64,000 nucleotides of DNA, taken from NCBI GenBank assembly GCA_964007475.1, contig OZ023273.1:46377525-46441524 (forward strand). Direction: 5' to 3'. This document shows positions 47,845 through 59,701 of the stretch, in pieces; position 1 is the first letter of the stretch, and each line of letters opens with the position of its first letter. The translations under genes and the position numbers were made by a program. Origin of the DNA: Hybos culiciformis (Eukaryota; Arthropoda; Insecta; Diptera; Hybotidae). A model generated the notes under the pieces. That model did not search any database, was not told the DNA's origin, and saw nothing but the letters and a program-made list of their open reading frames with translations.

Positions 47845-49805
47845 AAGTGAGGGCGGCAGTAAGGGCTGAAGAGAGGGCGGCAGTAAGGGCTGAAGAGAGG
47901 TCGGAAGGGAGGGCGGAAGGGAGGGCGGAACGGAGTACAGAAGTTAGGGCGGAAGTTAGGGCGGAAGTTAGGGCGGAAGTGAGGGCGGAAGTTAGGGCGG
48001 AAGTGAGGGCGGAAGTGAGGGAGGAAGTGAGGGTGGAAGTGAGGGCGGAAGTGAGGGCGGATGTGAGGGCGGAAGTGAGGGCGGAAGTGAGGGCGGAAGT
48101 GAGGGCGGAAGTGAGGGCAGAAGTGAGGGCGGAAGTGAGGGCGGAAGTGAGGGCGGAAGTGCGGGCGGAAGTGAGGGCGGAAGTGAGGGCGGAAGTGAGG
48201 GAGTAAGTGAGGGCAGAAATGAGGGCAGAAGTGAGGGCGGAAGTGAGGGCGGAAGTGAGGGCGGAAGTGAGGGCGGAAGTGAGGGCGGAAGTGAGGGCGG
48301 AAGTGAGGGCGGAAGTGAGGGCGGAAGTGAGGGCGGAAGTGAGGGCGGAAGTGAGGTCGGAAGTGAGGGCGGAAGTGAGGGCGGAAGTGAGGGCGGAAGT
48401 GAGGGCGGAAGTGAGGGCGGAAGTGAGGGCGGAAGTGAGGGCGGAAGTGAGGGCGGAAGTGAGGGCAGAAGTGAGGGCAGAAGTGAGGGCGGAAGTGAGG
48501 GCGGAAATGAGGGCAGAAGTGAGGGCGGAAGTGAGGGCGGAAGTGAGGGCGGAAGTGAGGGCGGAAGTGAGGGCGGAAGTGAGGGCGGAAGTGAGGGCGG
48601 AAGTGAGGGCGGAAGTGAGGACGGAAGTGAGGGCGGAAGTGAGGTTAGAAGTGAGGACGGAAGGGCGGGCGGAAGGGAGGGCGGAACGGAGGACAGAAGT
48701 TAGGGCGGAAGTTAGGGCGGAAGTAAGGGCGGAAGTTAGGGCGGAAGTGAGGGCGGAAGTGAGGGAGGAAGTGAGGGTGGAAGTGCGGGCGGAAGTGAGG
48801 GCGGAAGTGAGGGCGGAAGTGAGGGTGGAAGTGAGGGCGGAAGTGAGGGCGGAAGTGAGGGCGGAAGTGAGGGCGGAAGTGAGGGCGGAAGTGAGGCGGA
48901 ATTGAGGGCGGAAGTGAGGGCGGAAGTGAGGGCGGAAGTGAGAGAGGAAGTGAGGGCGGAAGCGAGGGTGGTAGTGAGGGCGGAAATCAGGGTGGAAATC
49001 AGGACGGAAGTGAGGGCGGAAGAGAGGTTGGTAGTTAGGGCAGAAGTGAGGACGGAAGTGAGGGCGGAAGTGAGGTTGGAAGTGAGGGCGGAAGTGAGGG
49101 CGGAAGTGAGGGCGGAAGTGAGGGCGGAAGTGAGGTCGGAAGTGAGGGCGGAAGTGAGGGCGGAAGTGAGTGCGGAAGTGAGGGCGGAAGTGAGAGTGGA
49201 AGTGAGGGCGGAAGTGCGGGCAGAAGTGAGTGCGGAAGTGAGGGCGGAAGTGAGGGCGGAATTAAGGCGGAAGTGAGGGTGGAAGTGAGGGCGGAAGTGA
49301 GGGCGGAAGTGAGGGCGGAAGTGAGGTCGGAAGTGAGGGCGGAAGTGAGGGCGGAAGTGAGGGCGGAAGTGAGGGTGGAAGTGAGGGCGGAAGTGAGGGC
49401 GGAGGTGAAGGCGGAAGTGAGGGCGGAAGTGAGGGCGGAAGTGAGGGCGGAAGTAAGGGCGGAAGTGAGGGCGGAAGTGAGGGCGGAAGTGAGAGCGGAA
49501 GTGATGGCGGAAGTGAGGGCGGAAGTGAGGGCGGAAGTGAGGGCGGAAGTGTGGGCGGAAGTGAGGGCGGAAGTGAGGGCGGAACTGAGGGCGGAAGTTT
49601 GGGCGGAAGTGAGGGCGGAAGTGAGGGCGGAAGTGAGGGCGGAAGTGAGGGCGGAAGTGAGGGCGGAAGTGAGTGCGGAAGTGAGGGCGGAAGCGAGGGT
49701 GGTAGTGAGGGCGGAAATCAGGTTGGTAGGGCGGAATCAGGTTGGTAGTTAGGGCAGAAGTGAGGGCGGAAGTGAGGGCGGAAGTGAGGGCGGAAGTGAG
49801 GGTGG
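47845..49805 (+). repeat. 12-bp GC-rich minisatellite (GTGAGGGCGGAA)n, about 160 units
   Basis: A nearly pure array of GTGAGGGCGGAA spanning about 1.96 kb, with variant units such as GTTAGGGCGGAA, GTGAGGTCGGAA and GTGAGGGAGGAA. Because 12 is divisible by 3, each frame stays open for long stretches (VRAE, or GGSE in another frame), broken only by units of irregular length such as GTGAGGCGGAA at about 48,890. It shows higher-order structure: a run with CGGAACGGAG occurs at about 47,925 and again 756 bp later, and an AAGCGAGGGTGGTAGTGAGG run at 48,960 recurs at 49,691. The plus strand is almost purely G and A. The array lies in the opa intron and is not a gene. Confidence 0.97.
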
Positions 49806-49980
49806 AATTACCTGACCAAAAATTTTGGAGAGGGAGCTATGGTTAGGGTCTTCCCTGCTTAAAATATGCAAAAAAAAATGTTTTTTAAATAGGTAGCGCC
49901 GGTGAAATAAAGATTACCTGCCCAAAAGTTTTGGGTAGTTAGCTACTTTTAGAGTCGTCCTGGCTCAAAATATAAAAAAA
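49806..49980 (+). repeat. Flanking units (AAAGATTACCTGCC type), right side
   Basis: One unit from ATTACCTGACCAAAAATTTT to AAATAGGTAG (about 49,806-49,893) and one from GTGAAATAAAGATTACCTGC to GGCTCAAAATATA (about 49,899-49,975). They match the units at 47,591-47,839. Confidence 0.8.
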
Positions 49981-50215
49981 AACACACGAAGCAGTCATAG
50001 GAACTGCCGAAAGAAGTTTATACTTAAAGCTTTAAACTATGAAATAACAGTGGCTATAAATGATGGGCTGCTCAGTACAAAATGTGAATTAAAATAAAAA
50101 TCAGTCCAGCAGTCCAAAAGCAGTCCATTATTTGTAGTCATTGTTATTTCATAGTTTAAAGCTTTAAGTATAAACTTCTTTCGGCAGTTCCTATGACTGC
50201 TTCGTGTGTTTTTTT
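49976..50215. repeat. Large hairpin with about 90-bp arms
   Basis: The left arm (AAAACACACGAAGCAGTCAT from about 49,978, through AAGTTTATACTTAAAGCTTT) is the exact reverse complement of the right arm ending at about 50,215 for roughly 70 bp. Pairing then continues for about 23 bp with a few transitions (ending GGGCTGCT against AGCAGTCC). The loop is about 50 bp. It directly abuts the minisatellite complex and may be its terminal structure or a separate foldback insertion. Confidence 0.93.
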
Positions 50216-50216
50216 G

Positions 50217-51590
50217 TTTTTATTATGTCTGAGACCAGTGTTAAATATTTTTTACAGGTCATATAGAAATTTAACAATAAAATCTAAAATTTTGGAATGT
50301 TGTTTATGTTTTAAGAGTTTTTGTTTGTTTTAAAAGTTTTCTTGGCAAATTGTGGAATTTTATATAATGATGTTTCTTTCTGTAGAGTTAAATAACATAT
50401 ATATTATATATATTGTACATTTAAACAAAGTGAACAAACTAACCTACATAAATACATTATATTTATTTGCGTCTATAATATTGTTTGAAATGAAAAATAG
50501 ATTTGAATGTTTTTGTAATCAAAAGAAATAACAAATTATTATGATTAAATAGAATAATTATTGATTCATTAAAACAAAGTAATCCCATTGTAATTTCGAT
50601 ATTTGGCCAAGAAACATTTTAAATAGAAATAATAGTTCACCTATTCAAATTTATTCAAAATTATTCAAATTTATTTACATTTCTTGTGATTTATTGTGTC
50701 AATGAGTTTACCTTTATTTTGATGTTAGTTTTTTTTAAATAACCCTATAATTAAGAAGTGATGAAATGAAAAGTCAATATAACTTAGTAATATCAAGAAT
50801 TAATGCCACAATTTTAGAGGTTTGGTATGATTGGAGTTTTTTTCCTATAAAAATTATAGACTGAGATAAAAAGGATCAAAACATAATTATTTATCACGTA
50901 TTCGTAAACAAACTATATTAATGTAGATGTAACTTTATATATAAATATATTATTATTGCACGGAGAGGCGCAATCTATTAATTCTATTAATTGAGGAAGT
51001 CTATATGTTTTATATTTATAGTGCTTACGAATTTTATCATACATTGGGGCACTAAGAGCAAGTATTTGATTCGTTTAACTCTCTCTCGTTGTTTCATACA
51101 ATTACAGAATGTAATCGAATTAATGTTCTTAGTTAGAAAAAAAACTTATTCCTGATTAATAAACAAAAAAACCTTAAGTATTAAATATAATGTTTTACAT
51201 TGTGACTGTGTAATTTTATTTTTCACCGTATAAGTAAGTACATATTTGGTTTTGTTTTGATGCGTACAAATCAAATTTTCCCTATCGCCATTTTGACTCC
51301 ACCATAAACTGCGAGTTATATTTTTCCAATTTTCAGAAAAATATCCCCAAAATAATATAAAAAATTTTACTTCATATTTATCACAAATGCAAATTTAAAT
51401 ATTTCCAGATTATTTCAAATTGTATATCAATGTTAATTAATATAGTTAATGGTACATTTTTCTAATTTCTAATTTATAATGAAGCTATTTTATTTTGGTT
51501 TAATTGAGAAAGTTTAATTGAAATTTAAAACTATTACAGTATTGCTTTTGCTCATTAAGATACTTTTTTGTTAATAAGGTATAAAACCTT
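50217..51590. other. opa intron, AT-rich, nothing recognised
   Basis: No gene or defined repeat seen. Confidence 0.55.
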
Positions 51591-51737
51591 TTTGAAGAAG
51601 ATTCTACTTGAAGTTTTTATATAATTTTTACAATTTCGCATGACTAGATATAAAATCTAGTTCTTTAGAAAAATTGGCATTTCGTCGTGCGAAATTGTAA
51701 AAATTATATAAAAACTTCAAGTGGAATCTTCTTCAAA
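51591..51737. repeat. Foldback hairpin with 54-bp arms
   Basis: The left arm 51,591-51,644 (TTTGAAGAAGATTCTACTTG and on to TTTCGCATGAC) pairs with the right arm 51,684-51,737 with two mismatches visible (TCTAC/TCCAC and GCAT/GCAC in equivalent orientation). The loop is about 39 nt. It looks like a small foldback MITE. Confidence 0.92.
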
Positions 51738-51754
51738 TATTCTGTTGATATAGT

Positions 51755-52155
51755 AAGCTTCGTTATGACAGACAGGGACACCGAAATCGACGCACCGAAA
51801 ATCGGGACTGAAATAACAACGGACAGCAATGGAAAATAGTTTTTTGGCGAAGGGAAGTAACTCAAGAATGTTTCTTTTGGTTGTTACAGCACCGGAATGA
51901 CAAGATAATAAAATTAAAATTATAAAATTATAAAAATTGAAAATCCGTATGATAATTCTTAATTAATTTGAATTTAAATAAAACGATAAAACTCATTATT
52001 TCCATACAAAAAGGAAAAGTTGCCGATTTCGGTGTTTGTAGTAACAATAGGATCGAAAAATGCTAAGGAAAAATATTGGTACCGCGTCAGACAACTACGT
52101 TTTTCAGTTTCAGTTTACGGTGCCGATTTCAGTGTCTGTCACAACGTATAGCTTT
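51755..52155. mobile_element. MITE-like element with imperfect terminal inverted repeats
   Basis: The left end AAGCTTCGTTATGACAGACA, then GACACCGAAATCG, matches the reverse complement of the right end (CGATTTCAGTGTCTGTCACA, then ACGTATAGCTTT), with small gaps. A second internal right-end-like copy (GCCGATTTCGGTGTTTGTAG) is at about 52,022. The plus-strand frame at 52,060-52,242 is part of this repeat. No clear target-site duplication was found. Confidence 0.65.
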
Positions 52156-54159
52156 AGAACTATTTTATTGTCTACGAAACGCGTAATCAGACTAATATAC
52201 TTAATAGTTAGTAAGCTATTCTTTTTCTTACTTAAATCTTGATTTTTTATGTGTATATGTCTATCCGTTCATAGTTAAATGCATCCCAATGGACTTGGGC
52301 GTGCACAATACGCTATTAATAACTGTACGTTATTTTAAATTGTCTAAAATTTAAGGTACGCGCACGAAAAATCAATGTAATGTTGTCGACAAAATTAAAA
52401 AATGATATTCCCTCTTAAAACCGAATTATTAAGCAAGAACATTAAAACATTACAAAACATAAAACAAATATTCAAATTTTACAGATGCCACACTGAATTT
52501 GATTCAAATTCTAGAGCACAAGATATGTCACACGTTTTTATGCAAAACAAATAATTCAGTTAGAATTTAATAATAAAAATAGTTTCACACAAATCTCATT
52601 CACATATATGTACATATGTATACAACATGTACATTGTAAGTACTGAATTCAACGTTCAAATAATGTAAACAAAATTTACTTAAAAAATTAAATGTCATAA
52701 ATTTCTTTTCTTTTTTAATAATATTCCTTAAAATTAAATTTATTGTACTTTAATTTAAAAATTAAATTTTGTGGTAAATTAACACTAAAAACAAAAATTT
52801 AATAGAATTTTAGCTTTTTAGAATTTAACGCAGAACTTTGGGGAGAGGTGGTATTATACAGATAAAATAACAATTTTTAAAGAGGGTAAATTTTCTTCTT
52901 CTCTATACAGAATAAATATATGTATATGCATGATAAATTTATGTATATAAGTATAGATTCTGCTTTGCAAAATATACGACATACGTCACAAACAGAATAC
53001 ATAATCTATGTTATTTTACTATACTATTATGTACAAAAGTATAGAATAAAAAAAATTTTTTTTATTCCAATGGTATATTAATAGTACATGAAAGTTGAAA
53101 AGACAGGCGTTCGAACATGAAAAACGTTTTATTTTATAAAATATTGTGAAAAAAGAAATCATAGCATTACAGATAAATATAAGTACATATATATGTATAT
53201 AGTTATGTACATATGAAAATAGAGTTATAAATGGGTGTAATACCAGTGAATTGTGTGTATAACACGCGACATAATCCACCCACAAAAAAAAAATATTTGT
53301 TTTTAAATTAAATAAAGTTAAAGGACACATCTAGGTTGGGGATGTTAAATTTTTTAATTTTCTTCGTTTTTTTTTTTTAAAGAAATATGAATAATAATAA
53401 ATATTAATTTGAATAATAATTATTTTTGTCTCTGATTTATGTCTAGAACAACTTTTTAGTGAAAAATTAAAAGTTGTAATATATAAATATATGTATAATA
53501 ATAAAGATGTTATTTACAATACAATCTACACTGTATACACTAATTATTATACATACTCTTCATAAAATGTTTATTTATTCTAGACTGAGTTAGAAATTGT
53601 GTCTGAGTAAATAGAATATATAATTGGCATTCGTTATATACCATAAATTATATAATTTAATAATAAAAAAACTACGGCATCACTTAGTACTTAAGTATAC
53701 AAAAATTAGTGTTTAATAACATTTTTATTGATTTTGAAGTTCTGGTATCAGGAATAATAAGTTATCAAGAAGAATCAGTTATCATGAAGAAAAATTTATT
53801 ATTTTTTTTCGTACTCTTAAATTCAATCAAGTCAATAAATTGATTGTGATCCTGCTACAACTATAACTATATGTCATTATCATTTTTTGATAATAATTTG
53901 TAATAGTTTGATTACTTAATTCTGGGGAACTGAATTTTGACCTCAAAAATTTTACTTTTATATATTACTTTTAAATATTAGGATAACTTATTAACATGTA
54001 CCATAAAAATGAATGGATGTATTTTTTTAAGCAAAAAAAATATTATTCTTCTAAATCTAAATGATCTAAAATTTATTGAAGATTTTCTGGATTCAGCAAG
54101 AGTATATAATCTGATTTAAAATGAAAGTGTATAAAATATTATAAGCAATTCAAAGTTGG
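52156..54159. other. opa intron, AT-rich, nothing recognised
   Basis: Contains TACATATATGTATA-type simple repeats near 52,600 and 53,190. The 103-codon minus frame at 53,019-53,330 is AT-driven. Confidence 0.55.
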
Positions 54160-54350
54160 ATGGAGCCGTCGGACGCACGGACAGAAAAGATTTATGTAAA
54201 TTTTTCAATCTCAAAATTATCTCAAATTGTCTTCTAATATACATTTCAGTTGATTTTGTATGCCCGTTGTAAGATCAAAAACTACCGGATAGATCATTTT
54301 TCATGGAAGGGTTTAGGGTTTTTTATGCGTTTGGAGTCGATTGCTATATT
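54160..54350 (+). repeat. Dispersed repeat, possible copy C
   Basis: GAGCCGTCGGACGCACGGAC, then ACTACCGGATAGATCATTTT, then GGGTTTAGGGTTTTTTATGC and GGAGTCGATTGCTATATT. The order of motifs parallels copies A and B, but divergence is high, so membership is tentative. Confidence 0.4.
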
Positions 54351-57300
54351 AAACAAAATAAAGTCAACGAAAAAACGTGATTTAGGTAAATTTTGTTAGC
54401 AGGCAGGATACAGAGAAAAGTACATTATGTAGATTCCTTATAAAAATAAATTCTTAGTAAAAACAAAGTAGATAAACAAAAATTACTTTGTTGAAACATA
54501 AAACGTTGATGAAATAAAAATTAAACTTATTGTGCACAACTTATTTTATCAGCACATATAATTTTTGGCATTTGACAGATAAATTGGAAATTTATATCAT
54601 AATTTTTTTTTTTTCATTTTATATTTATATATAAATGTAGGTACATAATAATCATTTTCCTTTACTTGAATGCCAAATTATTTTGTGGGGTTTTTTTTGG
54701 GTATATATATATATTGAATGAATAACTAATACATTTAAATAAATTTACGCATGTTTTGTAAATAGAAAATTGTGTTTGTGGTATTTATTATTTGGTATAT
54801 AGTATATTCTTGCATATATTTTCAAAATAAAAATGGCTTATTTTACGCATAACGTGAATTAAGTGTTGCCAATGTATATTTTTTAATAATAATAAAAAAA
54901 AATATGTAAATCTCTTTTTTATGTACATACTTATAAATGTAAATACAAAATGAAAATTTCACGCATAAAATTATATGTTATTATTATGTACAAAGTAACC
55001 AAAATAAATATAAGGGTTCTAACCTTTAAAAATATAAAAATAAAAAATATTTAAGAATGTTTTTTCACTTCTCTTGGCCAAACTGTTGTTGTTGAATTAA
55101 ATAAAGGACATTATGCAAGTTGTATAAAAAAAACTGCGATTATATCTAAAACTATTATTTCGAAAAATACTAGATGGAAAAAAAATATTCAGTCAAAATA
55201 AATTTTGTGTTTTAAATTGTTTTTAATTCTGGATTGTAATAATTTCTAAATGTTGGATTTTGTAAGAAACAAAGATTCTATTAAAGTTAATTTCAACTTG
55301 TAAAATTTAATTAATATTCGAAATGGGATTTGCGGAAGGGAACATATTTTCCAGATTAATAATGTAATTTTTAGTTGAGAGTTCTCGATTTTAGGTTAGA
55401 TCTGCTGAATTTGAATGTTAATATTTGAAAATATGAAAAATAAATAAATTAAATATTCTGGAAAATATTTAGATTTGTAGTACATACATACTTGTATAAT
55501 ACATATTATATACCCTTAATGTACATATTTACTAATATAAATATGTGTATGTATATCATATATATTTAGTATATATTATATATATATGCATTTTTTAACA
55601 TAATGTTTTTATTTTCTATTAAAGCCCCGTAAAGATTTTAAATTCTGAAAAACAGCTATTACAATCTAAAAGGGTGGGTTATTATTGTGTTGCGTGTGGA
55701 AAATATTTAAAAACATTTTTTTTTTCCTAACAAAAGCAATATAAAAAAAAAGATACGAGTATATAAATTTTAATAAAAACAAAATTCAAAAGAACTCAGA
55801 AAGGATCAAAAAAGTTTCAAAATAAATAAATAAAAAAAAAAAAACGGTGGAAAATTCAAAGAAAAGCAGGATTAAAGTTGACTTAATTTTTGGCAAGCAA
55901 GTAACATAAAAAAAAAATACAAAATTTAATAAAAAATAAATTGGTTCTAGTTTCTGAAATGGAAAAAGAAAACAACAAATAGATTTTTATTTATTTTTGG
56001 TGGTAAAAAGTTTTTCAGGTTAAAGTACTTTAAAGGGTTTTTTTTTTTTCAAAAAAATATAATTTATCGACTTAGAACTTTATTTTTTATTTTTTTTGTT
56101 TTTAAACATGTTTAAAATATTTTTCTAAGATGTTAAGAGTCTTAGAAGATTTATTTGAAGGAAATAAATTTAGTTAAATGAGTTTAGGTTTTTTGTTTTG
56201 TTTTTCACGTAAAATTAAACTTGAAAATAAATTTATTTTTAAAACAATTTACATGTACACTAAACAATGTTGTCAAAATTGGCGATAAAAAAAAATTTCA
56301 GATATTTTATTTAATCCAGATAAATTTTCTGGGTATTATTACCTAATAAATTTCTATAATAACTTTTTAAATATTTTAAAATTGACTATATGTTTTCATT
56401 AACTGAACTGCCAAATCGATTTCGGTTCTTTGAAGCCCAAAATTAGAGTAAGTTCACTTTTCACTATTTTGGGTTTGGGAATTAGATCAACTACAGCCTA
56501 TAAAATTTTACATATAAAATCTATGTACATATCTAAAATTTATGTTTTAAGTTGTAATTGCTTCCTATGAAATTTAGTATTTTGGGTAAATATAGATGTC
56601 GATTAGAAGAAAGAACTTAAAAAATTTGTTATTTTTCCGATTGTTTCCAAGATTCGAACCAATTCTAACCTAGGCATCTTAAAAGTATATCTGAGGTACT
56701 GTTTTATTTTTTTTTAATTAAATAAATTTTTAATGTATTATGAAAAAAATATTTGAGGCTCTTCAACATTTCAAAATTCTCTGATAACCAAATACAATAT
56801 TTACTTTTTTACTTTAAATTAAATTATTATAATTTTTTTTCAAATCTGTAAGACAACAAGCAACATTTTAGATTATTGTTCGAAAAGTTAGTTGGTATAG
56901 CTATAATTCTTTACAAAAAAAAAAATTGTAGGAGTTTTTAATTAAATCACAGTTGTTCGCTATAAAATTAATTTATGACAAATCTTTGGGCTTTTTTCTA
57001 AGAATTTACAAAAAGACACCTGATTTTCCTTTATATTTAATTTTTTATCGACTGTTTGTTTATCAATTTTAAAGTAATATTTTGGTATAATCACCATTTA
57101 GTTATTTTAGAAAATCTAAATATTATACTGCATTGATTATAATATTAAGAAAAACCATCTACAGTAGCATTGACAAATCGACTAGGTCGAAACCGCTAAC
57201 GATTTAATGGCCGCTTTTGTTCTTAATCTTTGGGGGAAATACATTGGGTAGTTGATCACTTAAAGTGAATATTGTATAATTTAACTAAAAAATTAAGAAT

Positions 57301-58489
57301 ACATTTTTGAAAGTGTGTACTAACCCAAACTATTGATTAATAGTTGATTAATAGTAAGATTACTTTCCTTCCAATATTTTTTCACACATTTTTTCTTTGT
57401 TGAATATTTTCCAAATAAAACACAATTTATATTATCAATAAAAGTACAAATTTAAAAAACATTAAAAATTAAAATGTCTAAAACAAAATGTATGAAAGAA
57501 ATTTATCTTATATTATATAATACGGTATAATCAATGCTTAAATCAAAAATGAAGCTACAAAACTCAAGTAAGAGAAAAATTGGAATATAGATTAAATTTT
57601 TCTTTGCGGAATTGTTCTTGGAATAAGTCATCATAATCAGAAATATGTTTAAGTTTCGATTTAATAGAATTTTTGATAATATTTTATGTTAAAAAAAATT
57701 AAACAAGGAAATAATTGTTAAACATCAAATAAGGTTGCGATTTTTCAGTGAAACACGAATGAGGCTATTTATTTAACCAAGCGCAGTCTCCTGATAATTA
57801 TTAACAAAAAATTTTAAATTTTGAATAAAGATTTAATTTTTATATGAATTTTGTAAAATTGTTCAAGTTAATATTAGCGAAATTAATTTTTGACAAGGTC
57901 ATTTTTATGATGACAAAGATGCGTAAAATGGTTTTTAAGTAATACAAATTCCTTATTGATTTAAGAATATGAAAAAAAATAAAACTAAAAAAATTTATAT
58001 CAAGAAAAATTTCCCACAATGTCATAATTTTTCATTTGGTTTTCATAATACAACAACGCAATAGCGTATGAACCTCTTTTTTATTTTATTTTTTATTTTT
58101 CTTTAAGATATTTCAAGTTGTTCTTTTTTTTTTTTTTGTTTTTTTCTTTTTTAAACCATTCTTTTTCTTGGTTTGTTGATTTGTTTCGTGTTTATATACC
58201 TATAACTTTTTTTATTTTATTTTTTTTTTGTTATGGTTGTCGTTCTTCTTGGTGACTTTGTACTGTGTACAATCATGGTAGTAAATAAATAATAATTTTT
58301 GATTTTTCTTTCATTTTTTTTGTGGATAAAAATTACCTACTAAAAAAATACCTTGATCAGGAAAAAAAATGTTACAAATAGCTAAGGATTACGTACAAAA
58401 GTTTATAGATACCAAAGTTAATATATAAATAATAATATACAAGATTCAACTTTTTCGTTTAAACAAAAAAGCATTATTTAGTAATAAAG
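54351..58489. other. opa intron, AT-rich
   Basis: No exon or defined repeat. TATATA-type simple sequence near 55,490-55,590. A patch at about 57,165-57,255 (CGACTAGGTCGAAACCGCTA, AATGGCCGCTTTTG) is noticeably GC-richer than its surroundings and unexplained. Confidence 0.5.
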
Positions 58490-58497
58490 GTTCAAAG

Positions 58498-59693
58498 CAG
58501 TGGCGAGCGGTCTAAGGTGCTCCAGGTGCAGAGCACACTCTCTTAAAAAATACCTTATCAAAATAAAATTATAAAAAAAATTATAACTAGCTAGAGTTTT
58601 TAAATCAATATGTTTTTATTTTCAATACATACTGGCAAACAAAAGTACTCTGAATATTTATAAAATTCGCGTTAGAATCTGAAAAAAGTAAAAACTAGAA
58701 ATTTACCATTATCGCACCGCAATTAAAGTTATAACAAATTTTTTGGTGCTAATCAGGTGCTAGCACAAGTTGCTTGAACAAAAATAATAAAGCTTTTTAT
58801 TTTTCATATAAAAAATTTCCAGCATTGCGCATGCGTAATCATTTTACACAAGCAAAATAAAAAAAAAAAAATCCTTTTGTGTGCTACAAAATTTCTGCAC
58901 CTCTCTATCAACAGACGAACATTATAAACAATTTCGGATCCTACACAAAAAACTCTAGTGGAAAACTGTGAAGGTGTAAGCTTTTTATATTGTTTTGTGC
59001 TTTTGATGTTTTGCCGCTGAAGGGAATATTTCTCTCTCTGAACATAAGAACTCTAGTGGAAAACTGTGAAGGTGTGTTTTGTTTTGTTTTGTGCTTTTGA
59101 TGTTTTGCCGCTCAAGGGAATTTTTCTCTCTCTGAACATAAGAACTCTAGTGGAAAACAGTGAAGATGTGTTGTTTTGTTTTGTTTTGTGCTTTTGATAT
59201 TTTGCCGCTCAAGGGAATTTTTCTCCTAACATAAGAATGGTAAAATTCTGAAAAGTAAACTGTTGTAAATGACAATAATGTTGTCTTTAAAAAAAATTGT
59301 TTATTGAAATGTTTTTGTTAAAATTTAGTTTAATGCTTCTCAGGAAAATTTTGGAATAAAAATATTCTGAACGTAAAATAGTCTAGTTGCGTTTGGTTGG
59401 TGTAATTAAATCTCAAAAGGAAATTACAGTAACAAAATGCATGTTGATTTTTTTTACACAGAATATTTTTATTTAAAAATTTTTTTGAGGAGAAGCACTA
59501 TTGTTTCAAAACATTATAAAAACATTATAAATTATAATTAACTAAAATCTAGATTAATAAAAAAAAAATAAAAAATAAAAAAAAAATAAAAAATGGAACC
59601 ATTATCCCTCTACGTCCTCGTCATTGGTTCTGGGTCACTCCAAGGGTGGGACAACTCTGCACACCTTCAAATAAAAGTCACCGCACGCCACTG
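58498..59693 (+). mobile_element. hAT-type non-autonomous element with 8-bp target-site duplication
   Basis: The ends are CAGTGGCGAGCGGT (58,498) and the complement of CAGTGGCGTGCGGTGACTTT (ending 59,693); 13 of the first 14 bases match. The perfect duplication GTTCAAAG lies at 58,490-58,497 and 59,694-59,701. The CAGTGGCG...GCGGTGACTTTTA terminus is one I associate with widespread animal hAT MITEs. At 1,196 bp it has no transposase frame, but carries a three-unit internal tandem repeat and a TGCGCATGCGTA site. It sits inside the opa intron. Confidence 0.95.
58951..59235 (+). repeat. Three tandem units of about 95 bp inside the hAT-type element
   Basis: Each unit starts AACTCTAGTGGAAAACTGTG (58,951, 59,049, and 59,142 with one change) and includes TGCTTTTGATGTTTTGCCGC and AAGGGAAT..TTTCTC. 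The unit lengths are about 98 and 93 bp and the third is slightly truncated. Confidence 0.92.
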
Positions 59694-59701
59694 GTTCAAA
59701 G

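Noticed and set aside
47847..49752. Four long open frames with VRAE repeats and one with GGSE repeats
   Set aside because: They are translations of the 12-bp minisatellite; the unit length divisible by three keeps all frames open, and frame shifts caused by 11-bp units are scattered. No gene context.
53019..53330. 103-codon minus-strand frame within the opa intron
   Set aside because: Built from TACATA-type simple repeats and T runs; no motif.
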